DNA of 28,173 nt from Oppiella nova. Taxonomy: Eukaryota > Arthropoda > Arachnida > Sarcoptiformes > Oppiidae. Both the position numbers and the translations under genes were made by a program. The number at the start of each line of letters is the position of its first letter. The stretch's first letter is position 1. Positions 11,201 through 22,053 of this stretch are shown here, piece after piece. The stretch spans positions 1-28,173 of the forward strand of contig CAJPVJ010000282.1 of the NCBI GenBank assembly GCA_905397405.1, given 5' to 3'. The notes under the pieces were generated by a model, which saw only the letters and a program-made list of their open reading frames with translations, was not told the origin of the DNA and made no database searches.

Positions 11201-12252
11201 GAGAAACAACGAGAATATATAGCATTTATCGCGAGTCAGTATTTTGATGCTATCGGGAAAGAAGACAGTACTGTCCCGTTCCAGGCGCTGCAATCACATA
11301 CACATTACACACACATTCATAAGCAATGGTTTTATGTTCACACCTTTATATCAATCCATTTGATGATTAGTTTCAGTTCTTTGCCAAAGAGATATGAATA
11401 GAAACATAAATGATTAACACTTAGATAAAGCCATCCCTGACGAGGTAGTCGACCGTTCCAATAGCTACACGAGTAGTCTAGATATACCGGTACAGTATGT
11501 TGACAATTAGCAAATGATAACTTAGCAAAACATTGTATTAACAGATGGACTAACAGTTAACAAGTTTCTCCTCCTCAGGCATTGAGAATAGTTTTGCGAA
11601 TTTATGAGAAGCGGCTCTAAAGTTGCGGCTATCGGTCGACTCGGCTATGGGTTGGGCAGCGTTTATATCACTGACTGCCTGTGCGATCAAACTGTCGACT
11701 TTGCAGCGAACAAAGTCTGTCACGTCATCCTCGCTCTCGAAGGATATCAATGTCGGCATCAAATGGGTTTCAATCCATTGCCAGTCTTTGTATATCTCAT
11801 CCTTCTTGAGAGCACACGAAACCGCTTTCACACAAACCAACAGTTATTGAGATAACATTGGATTCAATTGAATGCAAAAACACTTACAATAACTGACTTC
11901 TGAATTAGTTGTCTGATGAAGAATACGATACGGCGGAGGCTGTCGAGGAATACACATTACATTCATTGCATGTTTATAGCAATCATAAATAAGTCACACA
12001 TTTGGTGATCATATAAGACAGACCTTAGTGTCAAACACAGAATCAATAGTTCCGACCAAAATGGATGACAATCCTCTGGTTCCGTGTCCTTTACGGCGCT
12101 GTAATACGAAGTATGGGTTCAGCCTCTCAGTCACCCTATCATCACATATACCATGAGATTGACATCGAAATCATTTCAGTACTTCATATATATCTCTTCA
12201 ATACTAACCAAAAGGCGTTTGCGATTAAGACTTCTTCGAACTTAATCCACAT
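8298..12252 (-). CDS. TBC1D9: Rab GTPase-activating protein TBC1D9 (GRAM-TBC-EF-hand)
   Basis: Eight exons: 12252-12209, 12135-12024, 11939-11888, 11824-11555, 11477-11344, 11287-10877, 10810-10602 and 10542-8298. All phases agree, giving 1158 residues (human about 1266). The start [15 protein letters not shown] matches the TBC1D9 N-terminus exactly where expected; exon 1 is only 44 nt. GRAM 1 covers about 150-215 ([32 protein letters not shown]). GRAM 2 covers about 290-355 ([20 protein letters not shown]). The TBC domain, about 480-700, has RGELW, the arginine finger IERDLHR (Arg536) and the glutamine finger YCQ (Gln571), so GAP activity is likely. An EF-hand loop [12 protein letters not shown] lies at about 874-885, followed by an acidic, Ser-rich region. 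These proteins act on Rab GTPases in membrane traffic. One donor (exon 2, GTCTGT) is weak but fits protein and phase. Divergent from NAA60. Confidence 0.93.
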
Positions 12253-13021
12253 TTTAATCACATTTCAGACAAATTGTCAAAAATACAAATTATTATTATA
12301 TAACGTCTTGAGATAACCAATGAATGGATCAAATGAGACGATTATAACTTTGTTCATAAAACCATTAATGATTCAATTGTAAGACTCAACTAATTATGGT
12401 ATTTAACATTAAATCCATGTTTTAATCAAACATTAAATGAATAATTAAAAAGCAAAACAAGTTATGAATGAATGGCTGTAAGAGTACAACACTTTGAAGC
12501 GATTCAATGGATCAATGAATGAGAGCAGAGGTTGTAATGCAATGAAAGTGTTGTTAACTATGAATCAGATATTGATTACAAATATTCAGATGTATTTCAC
12601 TTATTATTACAACAAATAAATAAACCATTTATTGGCCGTAAATACAGCCATACATATAACAGCTGTTTGTCTGTCATTATACAACTTACAGGGACTGACA
12701 CTATTTGCACACAATCACATTGATCAGGGTATATGTCATGGCATTAGTCACACTTAACGATAATACAGATAACAATACAAATTAATAACAAATAATAGAC
12801 TTTTGAATGACAAATGAAATGATTTGAAAGCAAACAACTCATGAATAGTTTGCTCGAAGTGTTTGATTGTGATGTGAATGTGCTTTGAATACAACCCCTA
12901 AACTCATAAACAAAACATGAATTGATTTGAAAGTGAAGTCCAGTTGACGGCCAGTGAGTGACCGATGCGTTGATTATGTCATCAATTGTTCACTCATTTC
13001 ATGAGTGCATCCATAGTCTGA
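12253..13021. promoter_or_regulatory. Divergent promoter region TBC1D9/NAA60
   Basis: These 769 bp separate the two start codons. The sequence is AT-rich with many scattered aatgaatg-type words, and no coding frame is supported. An in-frame TGA directly precedes the NAA60 ATG, which supports that start. Confidence 0.5.
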
Positions 13022-13919
13022 ATGAATAGCCTTTTGTTTGGATGTAATGGTAGTAAAGAGTTGATTGAATTGAGGTTTTTGTGTCCGACGGATGTGCCGA
13101 AAGTGAAGCAATTATGTAGCGATTGGTTCCCAATAGAGTGAGTCCACAGTTGACCAGCACTTTAGCCACTCCTCTGACCACTCGTTACTGACACTCGTAT
13201 TCCTCCGCAGATATCCCGACAGTTGGTACGAAGACATCACATCGAATCCCAAGTTCTTTGCATTGGCCGCTGTTTTCCACTTTGAAATCATTGGTCTAAT
13301 TGTGGCCGAAATCAAGCCTCAGACCAAATGCAACCGCGAAGACCAGGGATTATTGGCCTCCAGTTTAGTGAACAACTCGAGAGTAGTATACATATTGACG
13401 TTGGGAGTGGTGAAGGAGTTCCGACGAGTTGGCATCGCGACACTCCTCTTAGACAATCTGATCCATCACTTGACCCGAAACGAGTCGACCAAAGACTGCA
13501 GAGCTCTGTATTTACACGTCTTGACCACAAACTTAGTGGCCATTCGTTTCTATGAGAAGAGACAGTTTAAACGACACCTCTTTCTACCTCTTTATTACTC
13601 CATTAACAGCACCGCCAGAGACGGCTTCTCCTACGTGTTGTACATCAACGGCGGTCGACCCCAACCCACACTACTATATCCTTTTCATTGCATGAAACAC
13701 GTCTATCACATGAATGAATTGTTTGAATTGCTGTTATTTTCCTTAACCGATAGGTTTACAGATTATTTGTCAATCATTTTGGAGGCATTCAGTCGAATAG
13801 GTGCTAATCCGTGCAAATGGACAAAACGGTTACTACAAGTGATGGCCTCCAAAATGTGTCGATTCATACCAATGAGCGCAACCAATAGAAACTCTTCACC
13901 GCATTTGGCCAGTCTTTGA
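13022..13919 (+). CDS. NAA60: N-alpha-acetyltransferase 60 (Golgi NatF, GNAT fold)
   Basis: Two exons, 13022-13137 and 13211-13919, joined in phase 2 across a 73-nt GT-AG intron, giving 274 residues (human 242). The ATG at 13022 is the first in frame after a TGA codon that touches it. The family run WFPIEYPDSWYEDITSN crosses the splice site. The acetyl-CoA loop RRVGIA is at 110-115 in VKEFRRVGIATLLLDNL. Tyr99 and His141 (in YLHVLTTN) sit where human NAA60 has its catalytic Tyr97 and His138. The FSYVLYINGGRPQPT block is also conserved. NAA60 acetylates N-termini of transmembrane proteins from the cytosolic face of the Golgi. The C-terminal hydrophobic stretch after about residue 215 fits the amphipathic helices that anchor it. 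The tail beyond that is not conserved. Confidence 0.95.
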
Positions 13920-14908
13920 GACATTCATCACATCTCTCGTCACTCACACAATGACACCATTTATTGAGTCGTCGATTCCTCCACACAACTGATGGTCTCT
14001 TTATAATCTCTTCGATGATATCTAAACTAAACGATGCATTCATTTGAACTCAAATAATGATTATTTGTCTCAATACTGCTTACAAGTTAGTTATAATCAT
14101 CAATCACTGAATCACTGATTACTTCCAATCAACCAATTTATTCGGTAATACCCTCGACGGTATATGACTTACTATTATTCGCTTTTGAAATGTTGGTTAT
14201 TTTATAGAAATTATTTTAATTTATTTTTTATTATAAGTTTATTTATTTATTTTTAATATTTTATTTGATTTGATGGTTGTACTGTATAGCCATAACTTAT
14301 GATCCATAAGCATGACAATTCTTTACAACAACATTAGCGCTGTATTCACTTATTTCAAATTATATACCATTTGTAATGGAGATTAGCTAGCGTTTAATAT
14401 CCCGGTAATACAATGCAAAGCACAGTACGGTATCATTTGATTCTCCAACACCATTGAAAGGGAGTGCCCCCAGACTCATTAGACTATTCCTAATCTTGAT
14501 ACGGTATATATTTTGATCATTTTCAGTTTAGACAACATTTCAATAAATTAATGTAATCCGATACATGTCGTGTGGGATTCTGTTTTATAATGTATTGCTG
14601 TATGATATTTGTTATCATTTGCACTCAACTATGGTCTCAATTTCTATATAAGCAAATGTACAAAAAAGTCCAATATATCTTAAATTAAACTCATTCTCTT
14701 TGATTAAACAAAATAGGCTTTAAATCAATTGATTGATATTCTTAACAATTGATCCAAATTATCATTTAATAGACCATTTATGTGTCAATTGGTTTAACAA
14801 TTACCGTAAATCTATAATCTTTATTCACATCAATTGTGTTATTTCGTTAGAATATCATATGATATGTTATTAAATAAAATAGTCTTTAATATGAATAAAA
14901 GTTACTTA
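13920..14908. other. Intergenic region between the 3' ends of NAA60 and TRMT1
   Basis: These 989 bp of AT-rich DNA lie between convergent genes. No open frame, tRNA or transposon signature was seen. Between 14150 and 14520 short words such as acggtat and ccggtaat recur, too sparsely to define an element. Confidence 0.5.
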
Positions 14909-16953
14909 TTATGAATTATGCATTTTTTTACTATCATTATGTGGTTCATCGCCATCTTTAGGTCGGCCTCTCTTACCCTGATTTAAGAGTCGTTTGTCTC
15001 CTGCTTTTGATGGCAGGCTCTGAGGCCCCCAATTGGGTTCGGGGTTCACCTGATATCGCAATAATTGCATTTCCTTAGACATGGGTTCGGCGTTTTCGTG
15101 CGTTTCCAAAGACACCACATGTGTTGACTCTTTGCTAATTATCTGATATCCTGGACACTCTTCAGCCAAACTGTGTTTATCCTTAAGTTTTTCAATCTCT
15201 CGCATAACATCCCAAATGTAAGCGTTGGGTGCGTTTGTCTTAACGGAAGTCTTGCTGGCGTGAGAGTACGACACCTGAAAGCCTCCGTTCAATAGCGCCG
15301 AACGAAATGTTTTCATAGAAGGCATCGAACACTGGACTACACGACAGAGTCGGTCGAGACTGTAATAAAGCGGACAATCGACCAGTTCTTCGCTTAAAAC
15401 CTGAAGCATTCCATGCATTCGTTTATGAGTTTTAAAGTCCTGTTCATTAAAATCGGATAATTGTTTCTGCAATTGATTAATGAATTGAGATGAATGTATG
15501 GGATCCGACCAAATGGGACCTCCCATGTGGTATGTGGAGCCGCAGTGCTCGCATTTACGGTCGACTTTAGGTGCCGTCGGATTGAAGTTATATTCACTTT
15601 CCGAATGTCTAATTATAAGGGAATTAAAATTAATTTTATGATCACTGCTTCAATCACTACATACAGTATTACCTCTTAACAAGTTTTTGGAGTTCAATTG
15701 ATTCACATCCAGTGCACTGATAGACGTACGAGAGTTTGCTTTTGATGTGATTTATATTTGATTAGAATAGAGTAAACAAATGGCAGACAATTCTGTCAAA
15801 CCTGGCGCTCCTCTTCACCTCATGAGGAGAGGTATAGATTTGTAAGAATATTCTCACGTAAAAGTCAATGCTTAGGGAAAGTAATGGCACAATATATCTG
15901 CCATATCTGTTAGCATGCGATTCCACACTTCGAAGAATTATTCGCAAAGCCTTTTCATTCAAACATTATTTTCAATGAATACCAAATGATTGAGAAATGG
16001 GGTAATAATCAAAAGACAAACCATTTCATGACACGATTTAGATCTGAGTGCAATTGATCCGTACTTGGCGTGACAGACTTCACTGTGATTACCACAGAGG
16101 ACGGCCATATCAGTGCACGTAATCATGAGAAGGCCTCCCTCTGCCAATGCCTGCACAGCCGAGTCCAGGAATGGAGAGGCGCTTCCATACGGATCCAAAT
16201 CAATGATTGAAAATCTTTGCTTCACATTCCGGTTCTTAACCATAAAGAGTCTAATGGTTGCAAACATTCAAATAATGAGATCATCGCAACACTTCATCCA
16301 TCAATACATACGCGGCGTCCTCTTGATTGGACACAACCCTATCGCTGACACCATTCCTCTCGATATTCTTATCGATAGTTTCAATGGCTTTCTTCGAGAC
16401 GTCGTTTGCGAATATCTTAAGCGGAAGAACAGATTCATTGCATTCCAACGCATATCTTATGGATCGCAAACCAGTGGCCGACAACGCGTCCAATATTGTC
16501 ATCTTAAGACAAAACCAATTAACCCCTCAAATGCTTTTTGGTTCAAATATACCTCGTCTTTGATCCATTTGTTTGGTTTGACGCCATTCTTCCACAACTC
16601 ATTCTTCAGGAAAGTGTTAATCGCGAGAACACTATTCATTCAGATATTACACATTCAGTCATATGTTAGTAATGAATGGTAATATGAGATCAATTCAATG
16701 ATAATCAAATGCAATGTAACCTAAAGTCTCGGTTGAATTCTTGGACTCTGTTGTAGAAGACAAATGGCAGCCGAAGAATATCTGCTTTCCCTTCCTTCAC
16801 AACACACTCACCATTGGATTCATTGGATCTGCCAATGGACTCATCCATTATTTGATTCACTGAAATATTCTTCCGGTTATACAAGTGATGGTTATTTGAA
16901 AGTTTGAAACATTTGTTTAATTTCTCGATAAAGACATTGAATGATCGGATCAT
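14909..16953 (-). CDS. TRMT1: tRNA (guanine26-N2)-dimethyltransferase TRMT1
   Basis: Seven exons: 16953-16721, 16631-16553, 16502-16293, 16234-16022, 15950-15802, 15738-15673 and 15608-14909, giving 549 residues. The first in-frame ATG (16953) opens a Lys/Arg/Asn-rich, nearly acid-free leader of about 35 residues that looks like a mitochondrial presequence, as in animal TRMT1. Then come FYNRVQEFNRDFS, the SAM-binding LDALSATGLRSIRYALE (from residue 108), DLDPYG at 186-191, ITCTDMAVLCGN, and a zinc ribbon CxxC at 303/306 and 336/339. The C-terminal domain contains YHMGGPIWSDPIH, VDCPLYYSLDRL and NWGPQSLPSK. The enzyme makes m2,2G26 in nuclear and mitochondrial tRNAs. The vertebrate C-terminal CCCH finger is absent. 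The exon 3/4 junction has an alternative acceptor at a nearer AG; I chose the 58-nt intron because length and protein fit better. The first exon is duplicated near 26 kb. Confidence 0.93.
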
Positions 16954-17506
16954 ATGTTTAATGTTTAGCACTCATTGTCACAGTAATTATCACTCAATAT
17001 ATTAGGACTAATCCTTAATCATAAAGAATGGCTTAAATTGTCAACAAATGCATGTATTCAAACATGGTCATTTAACATGGTCACTTTTAAAAGTCAACAC
17101 GTGCATAAACAGGGGATCAGATATTAATTATACATTGAGTCATTTAATGCAATAGATCTACTTTTACCTTGGCATTTGTCTTATGTAACCTGTCTCATTG
17201 TTTCATTAATTTGATATTATAATCACAAAATCATCTCAACTAATATAGTCTAGCAATGAATGAATGCAAACATATGTCACGTGATTATTGCTACAAATAA
17301 CATATTTAATGATTTAATGAACACATAATCCACGCGTGAATTGCATTTCAAAGTGAGCGCCAATTGTCTGCTGCAGTGAGAGTAAAGTCTCACGTTTTGC
17401 ATGCATTGCAGTGAATGGGATGCGAATGCATTGAAAACCATTCATCGTTTGGTGTATTCATTGTAACGGCGTTTGTCTCCCGACGTAAGCCATACTCTAG
17501 CCATCA
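16954..17506. promoter_or_regulatory. Divergent promoter region TRMT1/TOMM22
   Basis: These 553 bp separate two genes whose products both serve mitochondria. CACGTG cores occur at 17098-17103 and, as a full TCACGTGA palindrome, at 17277-17284. Both are kept in the second copy of the region. E-boxes of this type are bound by bHLH-zip factors of the USF/MITF class; use here is inferred. No TATA box is evident. Confidence 0.5.
17277..17284. promoter_or_regulatory. Palindromic E-box TCACGTGA
   Basis: An eight-base palindrome about 225 bp upstream of the TOMM22 start. The same site is present in the duplicate at 26361-26368, even though neighbouring noncoding bases differ. Function is inferred from the motif alone. 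Confidence 0.35.
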
Positions 17507-18083
17507 ATGAGTGATCCGTCGCCCACCGACTCCGGGATCAACGAACCAAACAGTGGACAACTCACACCTCACACATCCAACAGCCAAATGAATATCAATG
17601 CCAGGGATGACGGCGACGACGACTTCGAGGTTTGTGTGCAACCAGTCATGCATTTGTCGTACCATTTGCTGATCCATTGACTCATTCAATAGGATTTGGA
17701 CGAGACTTTCACCGAAAGACTGATCGGTTTGACTGAAATGTTTCCGCAATCAGTGAGAAATGGTTTCGTGTTTGCGACCAAAGGCTCAGTCAATGGCTTC
17801 AAACAGTTGTATGGATTCAGTCGTTCGGCTCTTTGGGTTGTGTTCACGTCATCGGTGGTACTGTTGGCGCCTTTGGCTCTCGAGATGGAGAGATCACAGT
17901 TGGATGAGATGTCTAAACAACAACAGAGACAGGTATACACATTGTCCTACCATTCACTACACTATAACTAATCCCACGTTTATTTGTCTCATTTAGATAT
18001 TGTTGGGTCCGTCGGCCGCACTGTCGGGTGGGGGCGGAGGTCACGGGTTGCCAATGCCTCCCCTCTCACCTCCCGCTAAATAA
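17507..18083 (+). CDS. TOMM22: Mitochondrial import receptor subunit TOM22
   Basis: Three exons, 17507-17629, 17693-17932 and 17997-18083, all phase 0, with introns of 63 and 64 nt, giving 149 residues (human 142). The cytosolic N-terminus is acidic (RDDGDDDFEDLDETF), as needed for presequence binding. Next comes the conserved TERLIGLTEMFPQSVR and the region leading to the single TM segment (ALWVVFTSSVVLLAPLALE, about residues 92-110). The C-terminus, in the intermembrane space, ends in a Gly-rich, Pro-rich tail. TOM22 is the central receptor and organiser of the TOM complex in the outer membrane. It converges with FLCN, with 135 bp between the stops. A full second copy lies at 26604-27186. 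Confidence 0.93.
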
Positions 18084-18218
18084 TTTGTATTTCAATTTAA
18101 AATTTCTATGATTTACTTAAAATTTGTTAGTTTTTTTCATTTAATATATACATATATAAAAGTTAATAGTTTTTAACAAATATCACATAAAAATGAGCAA
18201 AATTTCAATAAAACGATT

Positions 18219-19931
18219 TCATTTAATATTAGTTAGTTTTCCGTTAATTTCTTGTAAATCTGACTCAAAATTAATGGAAAACACTTTAGTCTTGTACTCG
18301 ACATCCAGTCCATTGTTAGCCCAAAAGTGAATGAGTTTGCGATCGCAGTCTTCCGATTGAATCAATTTTAACATTGAATTCATTTGTGATGCACTCCTCG
18401 GAGGATTCACTCCTTTGGTATACGAATAGAAAGTCTGCGCTCTATTAAGCCATTCATTCCTCGATGTAATCACATATGAATGCAATGTTGTGTCCGAATA
18501 AGACATATTAGTCAATATACTCTCCAAATTAGTCAAATAGTTTGGCAGTCGCTCCGGAAGTTTAGTCTTCGACTGAACCGATATTTGAGTTTTATCTGAG
18601 AGTAAAAGTTTACTGTTCTTGGGATCAATCGCTTTATCTTTAATAGTGATCAACGCATAAAATTCCGAATCAATTATATTATTAGACAATAAATCGAGAC
18701 TTGAAATCCCAATAAAGTTATGTTTTGCCGATTCATTAAAGTGCTGGAAATCGGTGGAGATATGAATGCACTGTTTGGGCAATAATTGTGACAAACAATG
18801 AATGAGACACTTGAGTCGAGAGCTGTTTGTATCGAATATTATAATCTTATTTCCAATCACTATATTATAGCTAATGATCTGAAACTTGTCTTTTCCCACA
18901 AACCGATACAATTCACGTAAACTCAAGCGTTGATCACTTAATGGAAGCGCTGTTATGTTGGAGTGGACGACGGCATCAACGCTTGGATTTGTTTGATTCA
19001 ACGGATTGACGGCAAACAGAATCCAAGAGAACTGGATGTGAAGGTAAGCGAAAGAAGTGTTATCACCCGTGAGTTCCAGAAGAGATCGCGCTTTACTATT
19101 GATTCGGTGAGTATTCAATGGGTTTCTGTCGAGAATGTCTTCGAAAGAGTGAATATTGGCGCCAAAGTTGGACACATTGTCCAGAATCAAAGACCTCCTC
19201 TGTTGGCAAGTGGTTTGCGTCAATTCGCTTTCGTATATGATTTTAGCCCTACTCTTCAGTTTGGACACAATCTGTTGGATGTGTTTCACATAAAAGTCCC
19301 AATCGTTGAGTAACTCGTGTTTGTCTCGACTCATCACAAGTATACTATACGTGCGCTGAAAGCCGCGGGCCTTCGAGTCCTTCAACACAAACAAATAGCT
19401 GAGAAGATGTGCTCTTTGGTCGTCACCGAAGTATATGAGACCTTCGCCTTCACTCGAGTCATACACTTCGCAACTCAGGCTTCGGATACACGCGTCTCGG
19501 ATCAGACCATCGGTGATGCCATCGCTTCCATTCAGGCCATTGCCACCGCTGTTGCCATCGATGGGGTAACCGTTTGTAATGAATCCAAAGTTCTTGCTCT
19601 CGTCGTAAGACAGAAACCCATTGAATCCGTCCAATGACTTGGATTTGAGTGAACAGCCCGAGCAGTCATAGCTTCGCCTCTGGAAGTCATCGCTAATCAA
19701 ATGGATTTCATTGCTAAATAAGTTTAGATTATCGGCAATCAGTGAATTCGTGGGCAATGAAGACATGGATGACGTCAATGAAGAAGCGGTGCGGCTGTTG
19801 TCCGACTGTTTGGGATCCGTATAATACAAGAGATCCGATTGAGAGATACAATGAGTGGTGAGGATGACATTGGGTCCGTGGAGTTCACAGAAGTGACAGA
19901 AACACAACAATTTGTCCACTTTTCTGCTCAT
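18219..19931 (-). CDS. FLCN: Folliculin (FLCN), RagC/D GAP and Rab GEF-like DENN protein
   Basis: Single-exon frame of 570 residues from the ATG at 19931 (human 579). The N-terminus LLCFCHFCELHGP is the family signature. RDACIRSLSCEVY and IYFGDDQRAHLLSY follow. KDSKARGFQR keeps an arginine (residue 189) where human FLCN has Arg164, the finger that stimulates RagC/D GTPase. The C-terminal DENN half includes GNKIIIFDTNSSRLKCLIHC and the EWLNRAQTFYSYTKG block. FLCN works with FNIP at the lysosome in amino-acid sensing by mTORC1 and in TFE3/TFEB control. The region of about residues 40-140 is low-complexity, rich in Ser and Gly/Asn, and not conserved. The 3' portion (18219-19070) is duplicated at the right end of the window. 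Divergent from the RING-finger gene. Confidence 0.93.
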   Translation of the reverse strand: MSRKVDKLLCFCHFCELHGPNVILTTHCISQSDLLYYTDPKQSDNSRTASSLTSSMSSLPTNSLIADNLNLFSNEIHLISDDFQRRSYDCSGCSLKSKSLDGFNGFLSYDESKNFGFITNGYPIDGNSGGNGLNGSDGITDGLIRDACIRSLSCEVYDSSEGEGLIYFGDDQRAHLLSYLFVLKDSKARGFQRTYSILVMSRDKHELLNDWDFYVKHIQQIVSKLKSRAKIIYESELTQTTCQQRRSLILDNVSNFGANIHSFEDILDRNPLNTHRINSKARSLLELTGDNTSFAYLHIQFSWILFAVNPLNQTNPSVDAVVHSNITALPLSDQRLSLRELYRFVGKDKFQIISYNIVIGNKIIIFDTNSSRLKCLIHCLSQLLPKQCIHISTDFQHFNESAKHNFIGISSLDLLSNNIIDSEFYALITIKDKAIDPKNSKLLLSDKTQISVQSKTKLPERLPNYLTNLESILTNMSYSDTTLHSYVITSRNEWLNRAQTFYSYTKGVNPPRSASQMNSMLKLIQSEDCDRKLIHFWANNGLDVEYKTKVFSINFESDLQEINGKLTNIK

Positions 19932-20473
19932 CACGACTGATGTGCACTCTTGAGGACAAGACAACACCACTTGTGATCACTTAACTGATGGTCAAAGTGT
20001 AGACACAACTAATCAATGAGTTTCGCAAAGCTTTCAATGTTTTGATAACTTTAGTCAATAATAATCATATGATTAGCGATACGTCTTATGACAACACTTT
20101 CACATAATATGTACGCTAAATGTGCAGAGGGAGGGGTGACAGGGGTGGGCAAGGGGTGAGCATATTTGGTGGGGTCGATGTGAGCGACTGTCGTGTTTTG
20201 ATTGATAATAAACTAAATGTGATAATGAATTATAATAATGAAAATGCGGTTAAATTGTGGTTGAAATGAATGCAATGATTGCTCGTATGGATTGAAATGT
20301 TTGGCAAATGTATGGATAGTTTGGTGTCGTATGCGATGTTCAGTGCAGTGTTGAGTGAAGTGACAGACAGTGTATCCCTCTGTCAGCCAAATATGTGTTG
20401 AAAATAGTGTTTCATTTCATTCATACGATTCACTCGAATACTATTGACATCTGAAGCAATCGCTGGACAAGTG
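19932..20473. promoter_or_regulatory. Divergent promoter region FLCN/RNF126
   Basis: These 542 bp separate two start codons on opposite strands. A short G-rich patch (aggggtgacaggggtgggca) lies near 20132-20151. No open frame or clear core promoter motif is seen. Confidence 0.45.
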
Positions 20474-21818
20474 ATGGCTGAGGCAGCCGTTGATATGTCG
20501 ACCACTATGTCTTCGTTGAGATATTTCTGTCACCAATGCTCTCAAGAATCGGATTCCGTTACCCCGGTATGTCTTACTTGTGGCGCATTTGAGGCCAAAT
20601 GAGCCATAGATTGTCACTAATCGATGTGTGAATGTGTGTCAGGACTTCACGTGTCCGCTCTGTCGCTCAGGATTTGTCGAAGAAGTCAGTCATGAAGAGA
20701 CCCATGAGACCAATCAGTACGTACACCACGAGCACCACATTCGCCACCATTTCACTCATATATATTGACATGTCTTACATACACAGCGATGATAACAACG
20801 ATCAACAAATGGCTGACATTTTGGATGATCTCTACGAACCGTACGGCGGGCCACGACCTCGAAGTTCCACTAATGGTTCCAACAGTACGACCAATGGTTC
20901 GCAGCCGGAGTCCGGAAGGTCTTCGTTGCGAAGTCACAGATATTCCCCAAACGACGGCAATCCTCGGCGTCCGACGACCCGTTATTTCCAACTAAATCTG
21001 CCCCGAAATGCAGAGTCGGGTCCTCTGGACACGAGTCAGTCACTGGAAGGGTAGGCCTACTCTCTATTACTAGTGTTCACTCGCACTATAGTCTTAATGA
21101 ATGGATGAATGAATTGACAGTTTATTCCAACACATCCTCACAAACGTGGCATCGGGTCAGTTGGCCGGACGTGAGGGGGGCGTGAATGTGGGCGCCCGCG
21201 GACTCATTAATATAGACTTCCCATTACCTCTGTTCCAAGTACTTCATGGAAATCCAGGGGACTATGCGTGGGGTGAGGGGGGGCTCAACGAAATCATAAG
21301 TCAAGTGAGTATTCATGTGTCGAATCAAGTGCTATGGGATCTAATGGTGTGATTGTGTGAACAGCTGTTAAATCAATTGGATGGCTCAGGACCTGCACCG
21401 ATGGCTAAGGAGGACATCGACAAAGTGCCGTTTGTGGCCATCACTGATGAACAGGTCCACAAGAATCTGCAGTGCACTGTATGTATGGAGGACTTCAAAG
21501 TAGCCGAAAAAGTGAGACATTTAGAGTGCAGTCACTGCTATCATAATGAATGTATCGTTCCGTGGCTTCAAATGGTATGACTAATAGACATAAGTATTGA
21601 TTCAATTGAAACATTGATGTGTTGTGTACCGAAAGCACGCTACGTGTCCGGTGTGTCGTAAGGAACTGACCACAAGTCGCACCACCGGTCGACCCGAGAC
21701 GCTGTCGACCAGTACTAATACTGACCCCCGAGTGGGCACCCAATCAACGACCAGTGATAGTAACGTCAACAACCAGTCATCGAATGGCACATACGAGTCG
21801 ACTGATGATTACGATTAG
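20474..21818 (+). CDS. RNF126: RING-H2 E3 ubiquitin ligase, RNF126/RNF115 type
   Basis: Six exons: 20474-20566, 20643-20716, 20787-21050, 21121-21304, 21365-21574 and 21636-21818, giving 335 residues with consistent phases. The N-terminal BCA2-type zinc finger uses Cys19, Cys22, Cys35 and Cys38 (RYFCHQC...TCPLC). A low-complexity Asn/Ser/Thr middle follows, then the family block with FQHILTNV, LHGNPGDYAWGEGGLNEII and QLLNQLDG. The RING-H2 finger runs from Cys211 to Cys251 with Cys229, His231, His234 and Cys237, crossing an intron at LQM|HATCPVC. The tail is Ser/Thr/Asn-rich. RNF126 with BAG6 ubiquitinates mislocalised hydrophobic proteins; RNF115 is the close paralogue, and invertebrates usually have a single co-orthologue (Iruka in flies). 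The choice of symbol between the two is arbitrary. Confidence 0.92.
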
Positions 21819-22053
21819 GTTCAGTGAATGTCATATAAATAATTAACAAATTAAACAATTTGTAAACTTTCTAGAAACTTATTTAAATGAATTCAAAACT
21901 AGAATTAATAACTTTCCCTTCGAAATTCATTTCAACTTCACTTGTATTACAATTTTTAATTTCTGTACAATTATTTCACTTTTATTTAAATACTGTCTTC
22001 AATTAAAAGATATAAAAATCAATAAAAATGTCGATAAATCAATAAAAACACAG

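Larger units (their letters stand above)
16614..19070. repeat. Segmental duplication, left copy (TRMT1 5' end - TOMM22 - FLCN 3' part)
   Basis: This segment is present again in the same orientation at 25701-28173. The left breakpoint lies inside TRMT1 exon 2 at gtgttaatcgcg. The right end of the match is set only by the end of the window, so the true unit is longer. The start-to-start offset is 9087 bp and drifts to 9103 through small indels. The left copy sits in the intact gene context and is presumably the source. Confidence 0.95.

Noticed and set aside
13312-13555. Overlapping frames on both strands within NAA60 exon 2
   Set aside because: The NAA60 frame carries all GNAT motifs; the others show no conserved features.
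14150-14520. Recurrent acggtat / ccggtaat words resembling a small repeat element
   Set aside because: The copies are few, unevenly spaced and lack terminal repeats or a target-site duplication.
16235-16292. Alternative 40-nt TRMT1 intron using the nearer AG acceptor
   Set aside because: It keeps frame but would be shorter than every other intron here and would add residues not expected between the SAM motif and DLDPYG; the 58-nt intron fits better.
16541-16556. B-box-like ggttcaaatatacc, suggesting a tRNA gene
   Set aside because: It lies in a TRMT1 intron without an A-box at the right distance or any cloverleaf pairing.
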